Part shown: one piece after another, positions 1 to 11,900 of the stretch | Numbering within the stretch: position 1 is the first letter of the stretch | Layout: each line of letters begins with the position of its first letter | Origin: Latrodectus hesperus | Taxonomy: Eukaryota > Arthropoda > Arachnida > Araneae > Theridiidae | Reading direction: 5' to 3' | Length of the DNA stretch: 64,000 nt | Assembly: GCA_037975125.1 (NCBI GenBank) | Contig: JAJQOW010000014.1 | Location: forward strand, 1,798,001 to 1,862,000 | Made by a program: the position numbers and the translations under genes | Notes under the pieces: generated by a model | Database searches by the model: none | The model's input: only the letters and a program-made list of their open reading frames with translations | Told to the model about the DNA's origin: nothing

Positions 1-507
1 AATTGCAGGATCTCCCCGCTGTAGGGAGAGATTTAAAAAAAATGAAATGTTTGTGAATAACAATCTGTTCACCAGTTAATATATCTTGTTGAATTTCGGA
101 TCGTCCTGTAAGTGAGTTGCCATCGTTTGTCTGATCTGTAAATCCACGAAGCGTCCAATCCCGTTCCGCACCACGAGTGGAAGTTTTCAATATGCGGGAC
201 TGTAAATTAAACTACTTTTAATGGGAGTCAGTAAAGAAACATTGTTCTAATGAAAAAGATTTCGAAGCAATATTGTTATGATTGTAAGGAACATTCTTTT
301 GCAAAAATAAGATATTATAGTTTCAAAATGTATGCATATTCTGTTTCTTGACAGTTCAAACTTCTAAATATCGTAATGCACTTTCAAAAGAAACAAAATT
401 TGTTTAAAATAAACGCGTGATATAGAAAATAAAGAAGTTTATTGTTTTCTGAACGTTTGTGTGAAAGCAAAATTTGATCATACTTCATAGTGTTAATGTA
501 TGCGAAT
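1..507. other. No gene seen
   Basis: AT-rich sequence without an exon or recognised element. It is intron or 5' flank of the transporter gene. Confidence 0.6.
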
Positions 508-530
508 AATATATATATATATATATATAT
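508..530. repeat. AT microsatellite
   Basis: A run of AT dinucleotides abuts the family 1 SINE; a similar run at 836-851 lies on its other side and another at 963-980. Confidence 0.95.
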
Positions 531-531
531 T

Positions 532-834
532 TCCAACGACGGGCACTTAGGTCACGAACCCTATGCCACAACAAGGCCAGTAATTGCTACTCATTTGTCG
601 TTACCCAGTGGGCACCTGTGAACCAAGTCACGGAGGCGAGTAGCGTTGCCCGCGCCATACCACCACAAACCCGTTTATAGGGTGGGCCGCATTCATACAA
701 CATCACAAAAGAAAGGACACAGAAACACAGAGAGAACAGAGAAAGAAAATAACAGCCATGCCCGAACCAGGATTCGAACCCGGGACCCACAGCTCAGGAG
801 TCAAGAACGCTAACCACTCAGCCATCGGTCGGCT
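532..834 (-). mobile_element. tRNA-derived SINE, family 1
   Basis: On the minus strand the element starts GCCGACCGATGGCTGAGTGG (A box), has a B box GGGTTCGAATCCT, the CCCTATAAACGGG core and a tail ending CGTCGTTGG. It sits between AT dinucleotide runs, probably the duplicated target. A second copy is at 43011-43303. Confidence 0.87.
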
Positions 835-851
835 TTATATATATATATATA

Positions 852-2753
852 ATAGTATGGAGTATGGGCAGCGGTATATTTCTAATATATATATTTTTCA
901 ACAATATTTTATGTGTCATTTTTCAATGATTCATAATTTTCTTTTTTCATTTTTTACTGCTTATATATATATATATATACTTTTGCAATTATATAAATTT
1001 AAAATAAATACGTAGTACATTTAAGAATAATATTAAGAACTATTTAAGAATAGATACATTTGAGATAATTACAAGTTCTGAGCTACATTTATTAAAATAA
1101 TAGGGAAAAAACATGATGGAATTGTAGGGTTTAATGAACATTGGTCCTAGTGCATCGAGGTTTTCTTCGTTAAAAGTGCTGGAAAGCTACTAAGGTCTCG
1201 AAATGAGCTGCAACGATCTCCTATTTTGTTTTTATGTTTAAGTCTTCGGTAAATGAGCAGCTGTATGACGTCCAATGCTTACGTCATCTGCAAGCTGTCA
1301 GCGATATCATCGGTTAGAAAATAATGAAAACAAAATTGTCTGTCATTCCGCATTTGTTGTCTGAAAAGGAGCACGGGATGTGTTAAATATGAAATATTGT
1401 GATTAAGACAGTGACTAACACGACTAATATGTATGTTGGTAGGATTTTACTACACATTTTATTTTATAAATACATCTTTGTATTATACTTTTTACCTTAT
1501 TTCATTTTAACTGAACAAATTTGGGCAAGGAATTGTTAGAGATAACGCTAGTTTTATAACCGGTCATTAACAAGGTTCATTAAAAAATTGAATGAATAAG
1601 TGTCATAATTTTCCAGTGAATATTGTTTTAATCACCTTTGATCTAATGAAACATGTTTATTTAGAAATGTAGAAGAAAAAAATGGCGTTAAATTACTAAA
1701 AATGTTTCTTTGTAGAAACGGTCGTATTAAGAAGTGTTCTGTAAGATTTTTTTCTTCTCATTTTTAGAACTCTGGACAAACTGAACGCACATTGAATCCT
1801 TGGTTTTATTTCCGTAGTCTCTCACAAAACTTGAAAACAATTTCTGGAATTAGAATATCAATTTTTTTCCAGTTGAAGTATCACACCCTTAACTGGCCTT
1901 ATAGTAGGCTGCCGTTCTTCAGGGTAGAAGGCCCCGTGTTTGATTCAAGTTCCTGGGGCACCATGAGAAATGGATATAGCATCCACTTTTGTTGGGGTGG
2001 ATGAGTGAATATTTCCCATGTTTGTCTTTTTTGCGACGCATGAAAAAGCTGCATCATTCAAACTTATGTATGAAAAGTTCTTGAAGACGTGGACATAAAT
2101 ATGCTTTCCAACAGACTCAAGCCGTTTGGCAGCTCACAACGCTGTGTAAAAAAAAAGAAATAAATTATTGCGACAGTGATTCGGCTTGTTAATATGTGCG
2201 GGGTTATTTGCTTCTTTTTTACGCTCATAAAGTGGAAAAATATTTGACGTTACATCCATCGCATCGGGTGCTGGATATGAGTTGTATTGCCTTAAATTAC
2301 CATCTTCAGGTTTCATTGCAGGCCTGGAAGCATGGCTTTCTGCTATGTAAAATGTGTGGGCCTTCTCTTGCTTCGTAAGAGGCGCCTACCTTCGGAGGCA
2401 GTAGAGTGTGGAGGCACTGACGGTATGAATACATTCACTGCCCTCATTCACTGAGTAATGTGCGATCCCGAACCTGGGCCAAGACCCGAACCTGAGGACG
2501 ACTCATGAGATTGGCGCTCGACAAGAAAGAAACTGTCTCTTGGAAAGAGCTCATTGCTTTTCCTTCAAAGTTCGCGAGAGAGAGAGAGAGAGAACTGAAG
2601 TTCTTTCCAATCTAAATAAAGGTCGTAATGCGTTGAACAGTAACTCGAGTCATCGAATTTCTTTTGTCAAATGAAGCATCAAGCATGTTGGATAAAAATT
2701 CTAAGAAAAACAGACTCAATCTAAGAAACCCATACATAATTAATTCGAAATTA
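852..2753. other. No gene seen; possible SINE relic
   Basis: No exon is recognised. Near 1890-1965 there is a B-box-like GTGTTTGATTCAAG downstream of TTATAGTAGGC, possibly a decayed tRNA-like head. Confidence 0.45.
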
Positions 2754-2764
2754 TCAAAAATCAT

Positions 2765-3411
2765 GTTCTTCTTCTTCTTCATTGGCCTGGCAGCCCAGGG
2801 GCCTTTGCCTTCCTCAGAAGTGCATACCAGGACCCCCTATTTTTGGACAAGGTCATTCAGTTTGTCACTTTTAGTGATTTTAGGTCGTTTTCGAGGCAGT
2901 CACGCCATCGGAGTTTCGGTCGCCCTCTTTTTCTGGTGCCAATGGGGCGAGCCAAAAATTTTTTTTTTCGTCACCCGATTGTCGTTCATCCGGCTCAAAT
3001 GTCCTGCCCATTTTAATCTCTGCATTGAGATAAATTTAACAATATCTGGTTCTTTATATAGTTTATAGAGCTCAGAATTAGTTCTTCTTCGCCATGTATT
3101 CTCACATTTTATTCCACCAAAATGCTTCTTAAACTTTTCTTTCGAAAATGGAGATGGTTTCTTTGTCCTTCTCAGTCAATGTCCACGTTTCAGATGAGTA
3201 AGTGAGAATAGGCCGAAACAAGCATTTGTATATATAAATTTTTGTTTTTTGATTGACGAAAGTAGATTTTAGGTACTTTTTTAAGCCGAAAGCTTTGGTT
3301 AGCAGCTGTAACCCTGCTGCGGATCTCAGGTGCGATGTCGTTGGATGCATTCAATTCAGATCCCAAATATTTAAAGTTGCGAATAGTTTCAAACTTGTAG
3401 TTTCCCACCTC
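2765..3411 (-). mobile_element. 5'-truncated LINE fragment, RT C-terminus (family A)
   Basis: Read on the minus strand, broken frames encode the end of a reverse-transcriptase [23 protein letters not shown], then RLKWAGHLSRM. The 3' end shows GAAGAAGAAGAA. A perfect 11-base duplication TCAAAAATCAT flanks it (2754-2764 and 3412-3422). Stops and frameshifts show it is dead. Confidence 0.85.
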
Positions 3412-3422
3412 TCAAAAATCAT

Positions 3423-4323
3423 ATGCGAACCATTTTAATGTAATATTTTGGTTTGTCCTTCCCAAGTTTTGATTTGAAATATGCGTTGAAACTGGGTAAA
3501 CATTTACATAACTGCAGTAAAGTACTGTAAGCAATCAATCTCTTTTTTCTATGATAAGGAATTTTACTTCTTTATTACATAAATCATACCGTAATTATCA
3601 ATATCACACAAATAAGATGCAAAAGGAAACATCCACTTCTTTATCGGTGTTGTGAAAACTAAGAAATCGATGCAGCTTAACGAAGCAGGGGAGCCAGCCT
3701 CGAGAAAGCTGAAAGCACGATTGAATGTGTGTACATGTGGAGGAAATATTATGTATTGTAAAGTATGAGACGAATTTTGCAAATATTTTGCTACACATGA
3801 AAAGTAGTAGCTCTTTTAACCGAATTCTCCCTTTGTGATATCATTTCTGACCCCTAAAATTTAGTGAGCTGGAGTGACATGAAAATACCGTGTCATTAGC
3901 CATTTTTAATTCCACACTTCTTACTTTTTTCCCTTTAAACATACGGTTTCACAGTATTTTTTACATTGAAAAATACTTTAATATGATATAGGGGACAGCC
4001 TGGATAGTTCAAAAGTGATTTTAGCATGTTTCATGCATAAGGTGAAAACCTGGAAAAACTCCTACAGCTCAGCTGATGATGCAACTCCCCTTTCCATGAC
4101 GACTTCTCATGCACACTGCGCAGAAGCACGCAAACACGTATGCGCACTGCATGAACGGTGTTATGCTGAAGGTAGGGAACACTGAAGAACAGCGAAAAAT
4201 TAATCAGTTTGAAGACCTCTGCATCAACATTTCTTTGTGAATTGCACGGGAAAAGTACTCCGAAATATTAAACATTTTTTGTTTGAGCAATCCTTAAATA
4301 GAAAATGATTTTTTATCCTTTTC
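3423..4323. other. No gene seen
   Basis: AT-rich intron or flank; no coding, splice or repeat signal recognised. Confidence 0.55.
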
Positions 4324-4335
4324 AGTAGAAAACTT

Positions 4336-4616
4336 GCCGACCAACTTGTCTAGTGGTCAGTGTGCCTGACTGCAAGTAAGGAAGTCCTGGGTTCGAATCC
4401 TGGTCGGGCATGGATGTACTTTTTCTCTCTCTATCTATCCTGTCTTTGTCCCTTCCTTGCATGAAAAGGTGTAAATGGTTGCCTACCCTATAAACGGGTC
4501 CCTATGGCATGTGTGTACTGATTAAGTCAGACTCCCCACCAAAATAGGGTTCAGTTGGAAAAGTGGAGCAACGCACTCCATATTTCCAGCCTGGCTGGCA
4601 CACGACAATGAATGAA
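4336..4616 (+). mobile_element. tRNA-derived SINE, family 2, complete
   Basis: The tRNA-like head has a B box (GGGTTCGAATCCT), followed by a CT-rich spacer, the core CCCTATAAACGGG and a tail ending near CACGACAATG. It is flanked by a perfect 12-base duplication AGTAGAAAACTT (4324-4335 and 4617-4628). The A box region reads TGTCTAGTGGTCAG. Confidence 0.88.
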
Positions 4617-4628
4617 AGTAGAAAACTT

Positions 4629-4960
4629 TTTTTTCTTCTTATGCGTAATTCTCTCTCTCTCTCTCTCTTACTTCTTATAACTTTAATTTTTAAATTCTGC
4701 TTCGGAAAAAAAATTATCTATCCCTGAAGAATATTTTTGCTGATGGCAACATGTTGAAAAGTGATAATATAAGTTTATAAAGGAATTTTGATTTTTAGTG
4801 GAAGAAAATTTGCTCTTAATAAAATGGATCGAGTTTTCTGAATATATAATTACTTATATTTCACAATCATTTTTTGAAATATGTTTTCTTTTCATGTAAA
4901 ACAATAAGGTCAATATTAATGATGCGTGCAAGTTGTTAAAAAGAAATTCTGAAAATAATT
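4629..4960. repeat. Duplicated block A, copy 1
   Basis: About 330 bases directly after the SINE at 4336-4616 recur at 34031-34351 with small indels (for example TCTATCCCTGAAGAATATTT and AAAACAATAAGGTCAATA). The homology continues leftward through the SINE but not beyond it. The CT microsatellite at 4650-4668 is reduced in copy 2. Confidence 0.9.
4650..4668. repeat. CT microsatellite
   Basis: A CT repeat lies inside duplicated block A; the corresponding site in copy 2 (34051-34060) lacks the expansion. A GA run of similar length is at 2576-2593. Confidence 0.9.
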
Positions 4961-5467
4961 ATTTTTCACTGAGTCATCTCGATTCTCTTTTTTATGTGAA
5001 AGCGAGAAGCTCTTTCGCATCTTAAATTTCCATCGTGCTCCACTGGGCTCGAGCGTTAAGGGAGTTCATTCATTTTCTGTGTTTAATATCCGCAATTTTC
5101 GCACCATTAATTCAATATTTTCTTGAAAAGAATAAAACTGTATCAAAAATCAAAAATTAATAAAATTAAAATGCAAAATCTGAGTTTCTTGCTGACAAGT
5201 TTTCTTCCCAGTTACTAGATTGAATGGTATTTGTTATGTATTTTAAAAATCAAATCATTTATCAAATAAAAACCTCGTTTCCGTTCCTCTCCGGCAACGC
5301 AGGACTTGGTTCAGTGGATGGCATTCTTTGTTTACCAGATCTGTGAAATGTATTTTTGATAAGATTATCATTATAATAGTAAGATTTTATAACACTGTAA
5401 CGGTAATGTTCGTTAGAAAAACTCGATTTTAAATTCACAAATCGTTCTTGTAATAAAAGATTACTAT
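4961..5467. other. No gene seen
   Basis: Unannotated sequence between two SINEs of family 2. Confidence 0.55.
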
Positions 5468-5477
5468 TTGTTTCAGT

Positions 5478-5758
5478 TGTTGTTGTCATGTGCCAGCCAG
5501 GCTGGCAATGTGGGGTGCGCTGCTCCACTTTTCAAACTGAACCCTATTTTGGTGTGGAGTGCGGCTTCCTCAGTACACACATGCCATAGGGACCCGTTTA
5601 TAGGGTAGGCAACCCTTCACACCTCATTCATACAAGGAAAAGACAAAGACAGGATAGATAGAGAGAGAAAAGTACATCCATGTCCGAACCGGGATTTGAA
5701 CCCAGGACCTCCTTATCCGCAGTCAGATATGCTGACCACGAGACTAGTTGGGCGGCAA
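5478..5758 (-). mobile_element. tRNA-derived SINE, family 2
   Basis: On the minus strand this copy has the same head, CCCTATAAACGGG core and CAGCCTGGCTGGCACATGAC tail as the copy at 4336-4616. A 10-base duplication TTGTTTCAGT borders it at 5468-5477 and 5759-5768. It lies in inverted orientation about 860 bases from the other copy. Confidence 0.85.
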
Positions 5759-5768
5759 TTGTTTCAGT

Positions 5769-6209
5769 AATACTGTTGATAAAATTGAACGATCCGATAG
5801 ACTTGTTTGTAAAAGCCAAAGAGCTTTTCATCAAAATCTGTATGAATGTTCAGGAGCTTTACGCGTTCCCATACCTGAAGGAGGCCACATTATTTACAAC
5901 AGCTGCGAGAGAGGTCCTACTTGTTACTACAATTTTTGAGAGCAGCAGTTGGAAAAAGAGAAAAAAGACCACAGAATTAAAATGGGCCTTACAAAACTCC
6001 TCAAACACCTCAAGATGTTCACTTGGATTAGCACAAGATTTTTGTTTTATATGTATATCATATTTTTCTGTCTATCAAAATGAAAAAATTATATTCAGTG
6101 GAAGGAATGATTCTGTTTAGTTGTTTTATTATTGTTATTTATTATTACTTATTATTTTATTAAACTCAAATTTAAAATTTCAATTTCAAAAACCCAACGT
6201 TTCTATGGG
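5769..6209. other. No gene seen
   Basis: Open frames exist but show no family resemblance. Confidence 0.55.
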
Positions 6210-6453
6210 GATTGAAATGTTGTTGTTGCTTATGACACTTGGACAAGCCAAGCTCGCAATGCCTTTGCGAATTAAGTCAATAGAGAGCATCTTTCATTTG
6301 GATATGAGTACCACGAAAGTGAAAGTACGAATTTTGCTCATTTAAAGTGCCTCGTAATTTTGAACCACGGTCAGGTGATGAAGCCAAACCTGAGCTGGCA
6401 CCCTCCTCTCCACATCCACGCCACACCAACGGAAGGATTTTAGATGTCACATA

Positions 6454-7857
6454 CACTGCTGGCCATTAAAATTGCTACACCAAGAAGGAATGCAAATAAC
6501 AGAACGATATTTATTGGACACATACATTATAGTGGAAAGAACAAGTGATTAGATTTACAGGAAATTAGGGTGTATAGATCTTGAGAAATCAGTACCCAGA
6601 GCAGCCACCTCTGGCTGCAATAACAGCATTTATCCGCCTAGGCATGGAGTCAAACAGAGATTGTATGGCACGTACGGGGATCTCAGTCCACGCAGCTTCA
6701 ACACTATGCCACAGTTCATCGACAGTAGAGGATGGTGAGTCATGGCGTGCCAATCGCTCGGCAACCATTGACCACACGTTCTCAATGGGTGACAGATCAG
6801 GTAGAACGTGCTGGCCAGGGTAATAGTCGAACCTGTTCTGTATCAAGGAAGTTCAGAACAGTACGGGCAACATGCGGTAGTGCATTATCCTGTTGAAACA
6901 AAGCATTAGGGATGCCTCGAAGATAGGGCAGAGCCACGGGCCTTAACACATCGGAAATATAACGGTTGTTGTTCAAAGTTACGGTAATGCGAACAAAAAA
7001 TGATCGAGACGTGTATCCAATGGCACCCCATACCATCACTCCATCAGATGGACCAGTATGGCGATGTCCAATGCAAGCTGGCAATGTGCGTTCTCTACGA
7101 TGCCTCCAAACACGGATGCGGCCATCACCTGTATACAGAACCGAGATTCATCTGTAAAGATGACGTGATGCCATTCCCGCATCCAGGTTCGTTGCTGATC
7201 ACACCATTGAAGGCGCTCCTGTCTGTGACGCAGCGTCAATGGTAGCCGAAGCCATGATCGCCGTGCAGACAATTCATGCTGCTGCAAACGTCGTCGAACT
7301 GTTCAAGAAGAAACTTGTTGCCTTGCAAATGACTCCATTTCTCGACTCAGGATTCGTGACGTGGCTATACGATCCCTTGTGACCATGCGGATAAGATGTC
7401 TGTCTTCTCTGCTGTTAGTGATGGGGGTCGCTGAGATCCTGCATGACGTTCCGTATGATTATCCTGAATCTATCGATTCCATATTCTGCTAACAGTCATG
7501 GGGTCTCGACCGACGCGAGCAGCAATATTGCGGTACGATAAACCGCAATCCCGGTAGGCTATAATCCTTCCTCGATCAAAGTCAGACACGTGCTGATAGG
7601 CATTTCTTCTTCTTACACGAGGCATTGCAACAACTTTAATTGCCGAAAACAACGTTGAAACGCAGATTGAGTATGAGAAAACTGCTGTCAAATCTCTGGT
7701 TTTATACACATTGCAGATGTCGCTACTGTCGCCTGCTTTGTATGAATGCGCTGAAAATCTAATCATTTGCATATCACAGCAAGTTCTACCTGTCATGCAA
7801 ATTTCACGTGTGTGGTGTGCCGCTTTCCTGGTGTAGCAATTTTAATGGCCAGTAGTG
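6454..7857 (-). mobile_element. Tc1-like DNA transposon, complete ends, broken transposase
   Basis: The 1404-base element has terminal inverted repeats starting CACTGCTGGCCATTAAAATT at the left and CACTACTGGCCATTAAAATT at the right (read inward). TA is duplicated at both borders. It is inserted in a SINE (6220-8016). The inner coding strand is minus. Ends and target choice are those of the Tc1/mariner superfamily. Confidence 0.95.
6589..7625 (-). pseudogene. Tc1 transposase pseudogene (DD34E type)
   Basis: The reading begins at the ATG at 7625 (MPRVRRRNAYQHVSDFDRG), an N-terminal helix-turn-helix, and breaks after SRIWNR at about 7470. It resumes in other frames with HHVIFTDESRFCIQ (first catalytic Asp), ALFQQDNALPHVARTVLNFL (second Asp) and DLSPIENVWSMV (Glu). 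The last two are 34 residues apart by eye. Several frameshifts and stops make it non-functional. Confidence 0.92.
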
Positions 7858-8026
7858 TATTAACGTGGCCACGTCTCCAACCCACAGAGTTCCAGCAACC
7901 CAGTGAAGGAGAGTACACCGTGGTCACCCTCCCAACCACTGCCCTCGGCAAATGATGCTTCACTTTGCTGAGCTTACGGGAAGCGGCGTGAAGCTACTGA
8001 GCTACTGGAGCTCAGAGATTGAAGTG

Positions 8027-8833
8027 ATTTACTGTAATGAAAATAGTATAGTAGGTTATTTTGACTTACTATTTCTCTAATGAAGGTGAGAAATTTCTAA
8101 TATGTTTATTTTATTCCATCTCAAGTATCCATTTAAATAATACAAAAACATTCTTATTTTATATTTACAATCAATTTTTATGAATGAAAATATGAGTAAA
8201 ATCAGGTGCACTTAATTTCTTAGACCAAACCACCCCCTTTAATTACAGATGTCATAAAATCTTTTCGCCATATTTTTTAAATATTTGGCTATTAAAAAAT
8301 GCCACCAAGATGTCGTAAATGTAATAACATAGTTTCTTTCTGATAAGTAAATGAAATCCTATTAACAATTAAATATAAAATTAGGAAATATTAAGATTTT
8401 TAAAAAAGAAAATGCGTTTGAAATATCCTCACAAATATTCAAATGAAAGTACTTATTTAAAATAAAACTGCCGCAGTTCATCTTGGACTGAACCGAGGAT
8501 ATCCATAACTTCTTGCAGAGGACATCATTGAAGTCAACCGAGTTCTATTGATTTGGTCTAATGGAAATTAGAAACAACAAAGGAGGAAATATTATGTTGA
8601 AAATTATCTTCATTATTTTCTATTTTTCTCATGCAATAAAAGAATTCAGATTGCTGAAAAAAATGGTGGAAACGGCCAAAAGATGAGCTCAAGCTCCTTT
8701 GCTTGAGACGTACTCATTCTGTCTTGAATTCCCACGTCCTATCTTCACTAACTGTTCTTGTTGAAAATTCTATTTTGAGATCAAAGTTGCTTTCCGTGCA
8801 CTCTCCTTTCAGACTGTCCTCTTTCTTTTTCAG
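8027..8833. other. No gene seen before exon 1
   Basis: AT-rich sequence ending in the CTTTCTTTTTCAG acceptor of exon 1. Confidence 0.6.
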
Positions 8834-8909
8834 GTGAGATGTCTCCTCAACATTTGGGGCGTGATGCTCTTCCTGCGGTTGTCGTGGGTTGTCGGACAAG
8901 CTGGAATCG
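8834..8909 (+). CDS. NKCC exon 1 of window: TM1
   Basis: The exon encodes [18 protein letters not shown] followed by VVGQAGIG, the highly conserved TM1 of NKCC/NCC proteins. The acceptor is a pyrimidine tract ending in CAG and the donor is GTAAGT. The exon starts in phase 0 and ends one base into a Gly codon. The preceding GWxKG segment usual in this family must come from an exon upstream of the window. Confidence 0.95.
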
Positions 8910-11900
8910 GTAAGTTTGGCATGGATGTGCTACAAATACGTTTCAAGTAAAAACTATGATCGGACAACTTGTTTAGGATTCAATCGCGATTTTTTTTAAA
9001 TAAATATAATTCTCTGAACATGTCTGAACAAGGAACATCTCTGAATATGGTTTACTGTTAATATCGTGGAAAATGAAATAAGTATGTTTGAAATGTGAAT
9101 GAATTTCTCCTCTGCTCAAAGCTGAAATTACTGTGCTAAGAAGTTATAGGTATTCAGTGGAAATTGCAATACGGTTAATATTTGTAGGGCATTCAGAAAG
9201 TAACTCACACTTGTCTCAAATCAGAAAGAAAGACAGAGATGGCATCATTGCGAAAGAAGAGAGAAACTTGCGCAGACGATAATTGAGTTCCACCGCTCCC
9301 AACTGTAGCAATTTCATTAGGATAGTGTGAAACGTTGCTGCGTAGTTAGAGAAAAAATGGCGCGTTGGTTAAAAACTTATTCCAAAGTTGAAGTCCATGG
9401 AATAGTCATCCTTTGAGGGAACGCTAACTTTTTCATCAGTAAGTGTCCACTGCCAGAATGTCGATTTGCGTCAAGCGTTGGGTAAACAATTGAAAAACAG
9501 GTGAACATCATAAAAATTTCGACAAGCATTTCTCACGTGGGAAATGCTTGTCAAATTTCATGTATAATTGTGAGGAATATGAAGCTAAACTTTCGTTTCC
9601 CAAGAAACCCCTATGGAGATCCGAGTGGCATTGTCACGGTATATCCTTCCACGTCATGTCACTCCTATTCTTATTATTTTTGTTCTCTTAATAGTTTTAA
9701 CATGTCATTTAACACAGCATGTTTTCAATCGTGTTCTCAAGAGTATCAACAAACTAGTCCCTTTTTAGGGCCTTCTAAAAATTGGATCGATTTTGGGATT
9801 ACTTGAATGGTTGCAGAATATTGTGAAAATTGCTTTTAAAAGGACATAAGTTAATATGTTCTTTTTTTTAGAGATTTTTTTAAAGGTTTGAAAATAAGTT
9901 GTTTGCTAGGTATGCAGCAACATCATAGTTTTAGGATTATCATTCTATTCAATGCCCCTAAATAATCCTGTTAGTTATCTTTGAATTTCATTCACCGTTT
10001 TGCTTCGTAAAGGATATTTTCCCCAAGTTTTCCTTGGTTATTATTACCCCTAGTAGCTATTACAAAATAGACTTTTCTGATATCACCGTGCTTCGCATTA
10101 AATTACAACGATAAATAGAGACTGCTTCTCTAATGTGTAGACTGTGCAGCTTTTCGGAATTTCTCAATGAAACTTTTGATATTATTTCTAAGAGTATTCC
10201 TACTTTGTGAAGAGTATTTAAATGCATTATAATTGTTCTCAGATTCCGTTTCAAAAATTGACTGTCGAGATGATACGTTGCACGTTGTTGGAAATGAGAT
10301 TTTTCAACAACATGATCCTGTTACCACATTCTCTTTCGCTACCATTAGAAGACAGTATTGCGCCATTAACTATGATAGACAATCAAAAATTTTGAAATAG
10401 AAGTTTATTATTTCCTCTGATTTTTCAATATCACGGTCAAATTTTACACTCCTTTGTGTTAAAATTTCATTGCTGAAAACTGTAAAAAGATAATGAAAAC
10501 TATGCTATTTTTATAATCTCAATAGCTTTGGATACTTTACGATATTGGGTTCGTAAATTTTGAGTATCAATGACAGATATAAATGTTTCTGTGATCTAGA
10601 AAATTTCTCTTTAAGCAACTTAGTGAAACGAAGCTATAGTTCATAAATTTAAAAAAAATTAATCTAAGTATTAGTAGTGCCTATTCTCACTTACTCATCT
10701 GAAACGTGGACATTGACTGAGAAGGACAAAGAAACCATCTCCATTTTCGAAAGAAAAACTTTAAGAAGCATCTTTGGTGGAATAAAATGTGAGAATACAT
10801 GGTGAAGAAGAACTAATTCTGAGCTCTATAAACTATATAAAGAACCAGATATTGTTAAATTTATCTCAATACAGAGATTAAAATTGTCAGGACACATTTA
10901 AGCCGGATGAATGAAAATCGGGTGACGAAAAAATTTTCTTGGCTCGCCCCATTGCCACCAGAAGAAGAGGATAACCGAAACTCCAATGGCGTGACTGCCT
11001 TGAAAACGACCTAAAAACACTGAAAGTGACAAACTGCATGACCTTATCCAAAAATAGGGGGTACTGGTATGCACTTCTGAGGAAGGCAAAGGCCCACCCT
11101 GGGCTGTCAGGCCAATGAAGAATATGAAGAATTGGTAGTGCTGTTTTAGTAACCACTCTGAAGTTGAAAAATGCGTGTGCTTCTTAATTTAAAAAAAATG
11201 ATTTAAAATATTTTAAGCACTATGAAGGCTTTGCTGCCAACACAAAAAGACATTCGTATGTGTGTGTTAATTAACGTTTGTTGCAAAATTTTACATGCTG
11301 TAAATTAGTATTTCAGTAGTAGATTCTGCTGAACTGTTTCAAGGTATTGTCTAATGGGTCGGACTGTCTTTCAGGCCTGGCTTGTCTCATCATCTTGCTA
11401 GCAACGGCCGTCACTGTTCTAACCACACTTTCCATGTCGGCCATCTGCACCAACGGGGAAGTGAAGGGAGGTGAGTATCGCTCTTTTTCCCCCCCCCCCC
11501 CAAGTGAGTCTCTGCGGAAGCCATTTCATTCTGTTTCATTTTTATTGCAGGTGGCACCTACTACATGATTTCCCGAAGTCTTGGTCCCGAGTTCGGAGGC
11601 TCCATTGGTTTCATTTTTGCTGTAGCGAATGCTGTAGCAGTCGCCATGTACGTCGTAGGATTTGCAGAGACAGTACAAGTGCTACTCTTAGTATGTTTTT
11701 TTTATTTATTTATCGTGGAAAAATTAAATACCTATATTATCAGTGTGTTTCACATTTGCACATTTTTCAGTTAGCCGGGGCACTAATAAGAATACTATGA
11801 TGCGTATTTAATAATGCTTATAGAATATCATCCTTGACTGTAGAATCATTGAATATTCTGTATTTATAGATCATCATCAGCAGCATTGGACACAGCCCTT

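Larger units (their letters stand above)
6220..8016 (-). mobile_element. SINE family 3 (head type a), interrupted by the Tc1 element
   Basis: The tail (GTT repeats, then CTTATGACACTTGGACAAGC) is at 6220-6451. The head with a GGCTCAGTAGCTT-like A box is at 7860-8016. The Tc1 element sits between them. A duplication with one mismatch borders it (GATTGAAATG 6210-6219, GATTGAAGTG 8017-8026). Removing Tc1 and one TA restores alignment with the copy at 27446-27841. Confidence 0.85.

Noticed and set aside
1..8833. Search for the NKCC N-terminal exon and start codon
   Set aside because: No frame resembling the regulatory N-terminus or the GWxKG lead-in was found, so none is annotated.
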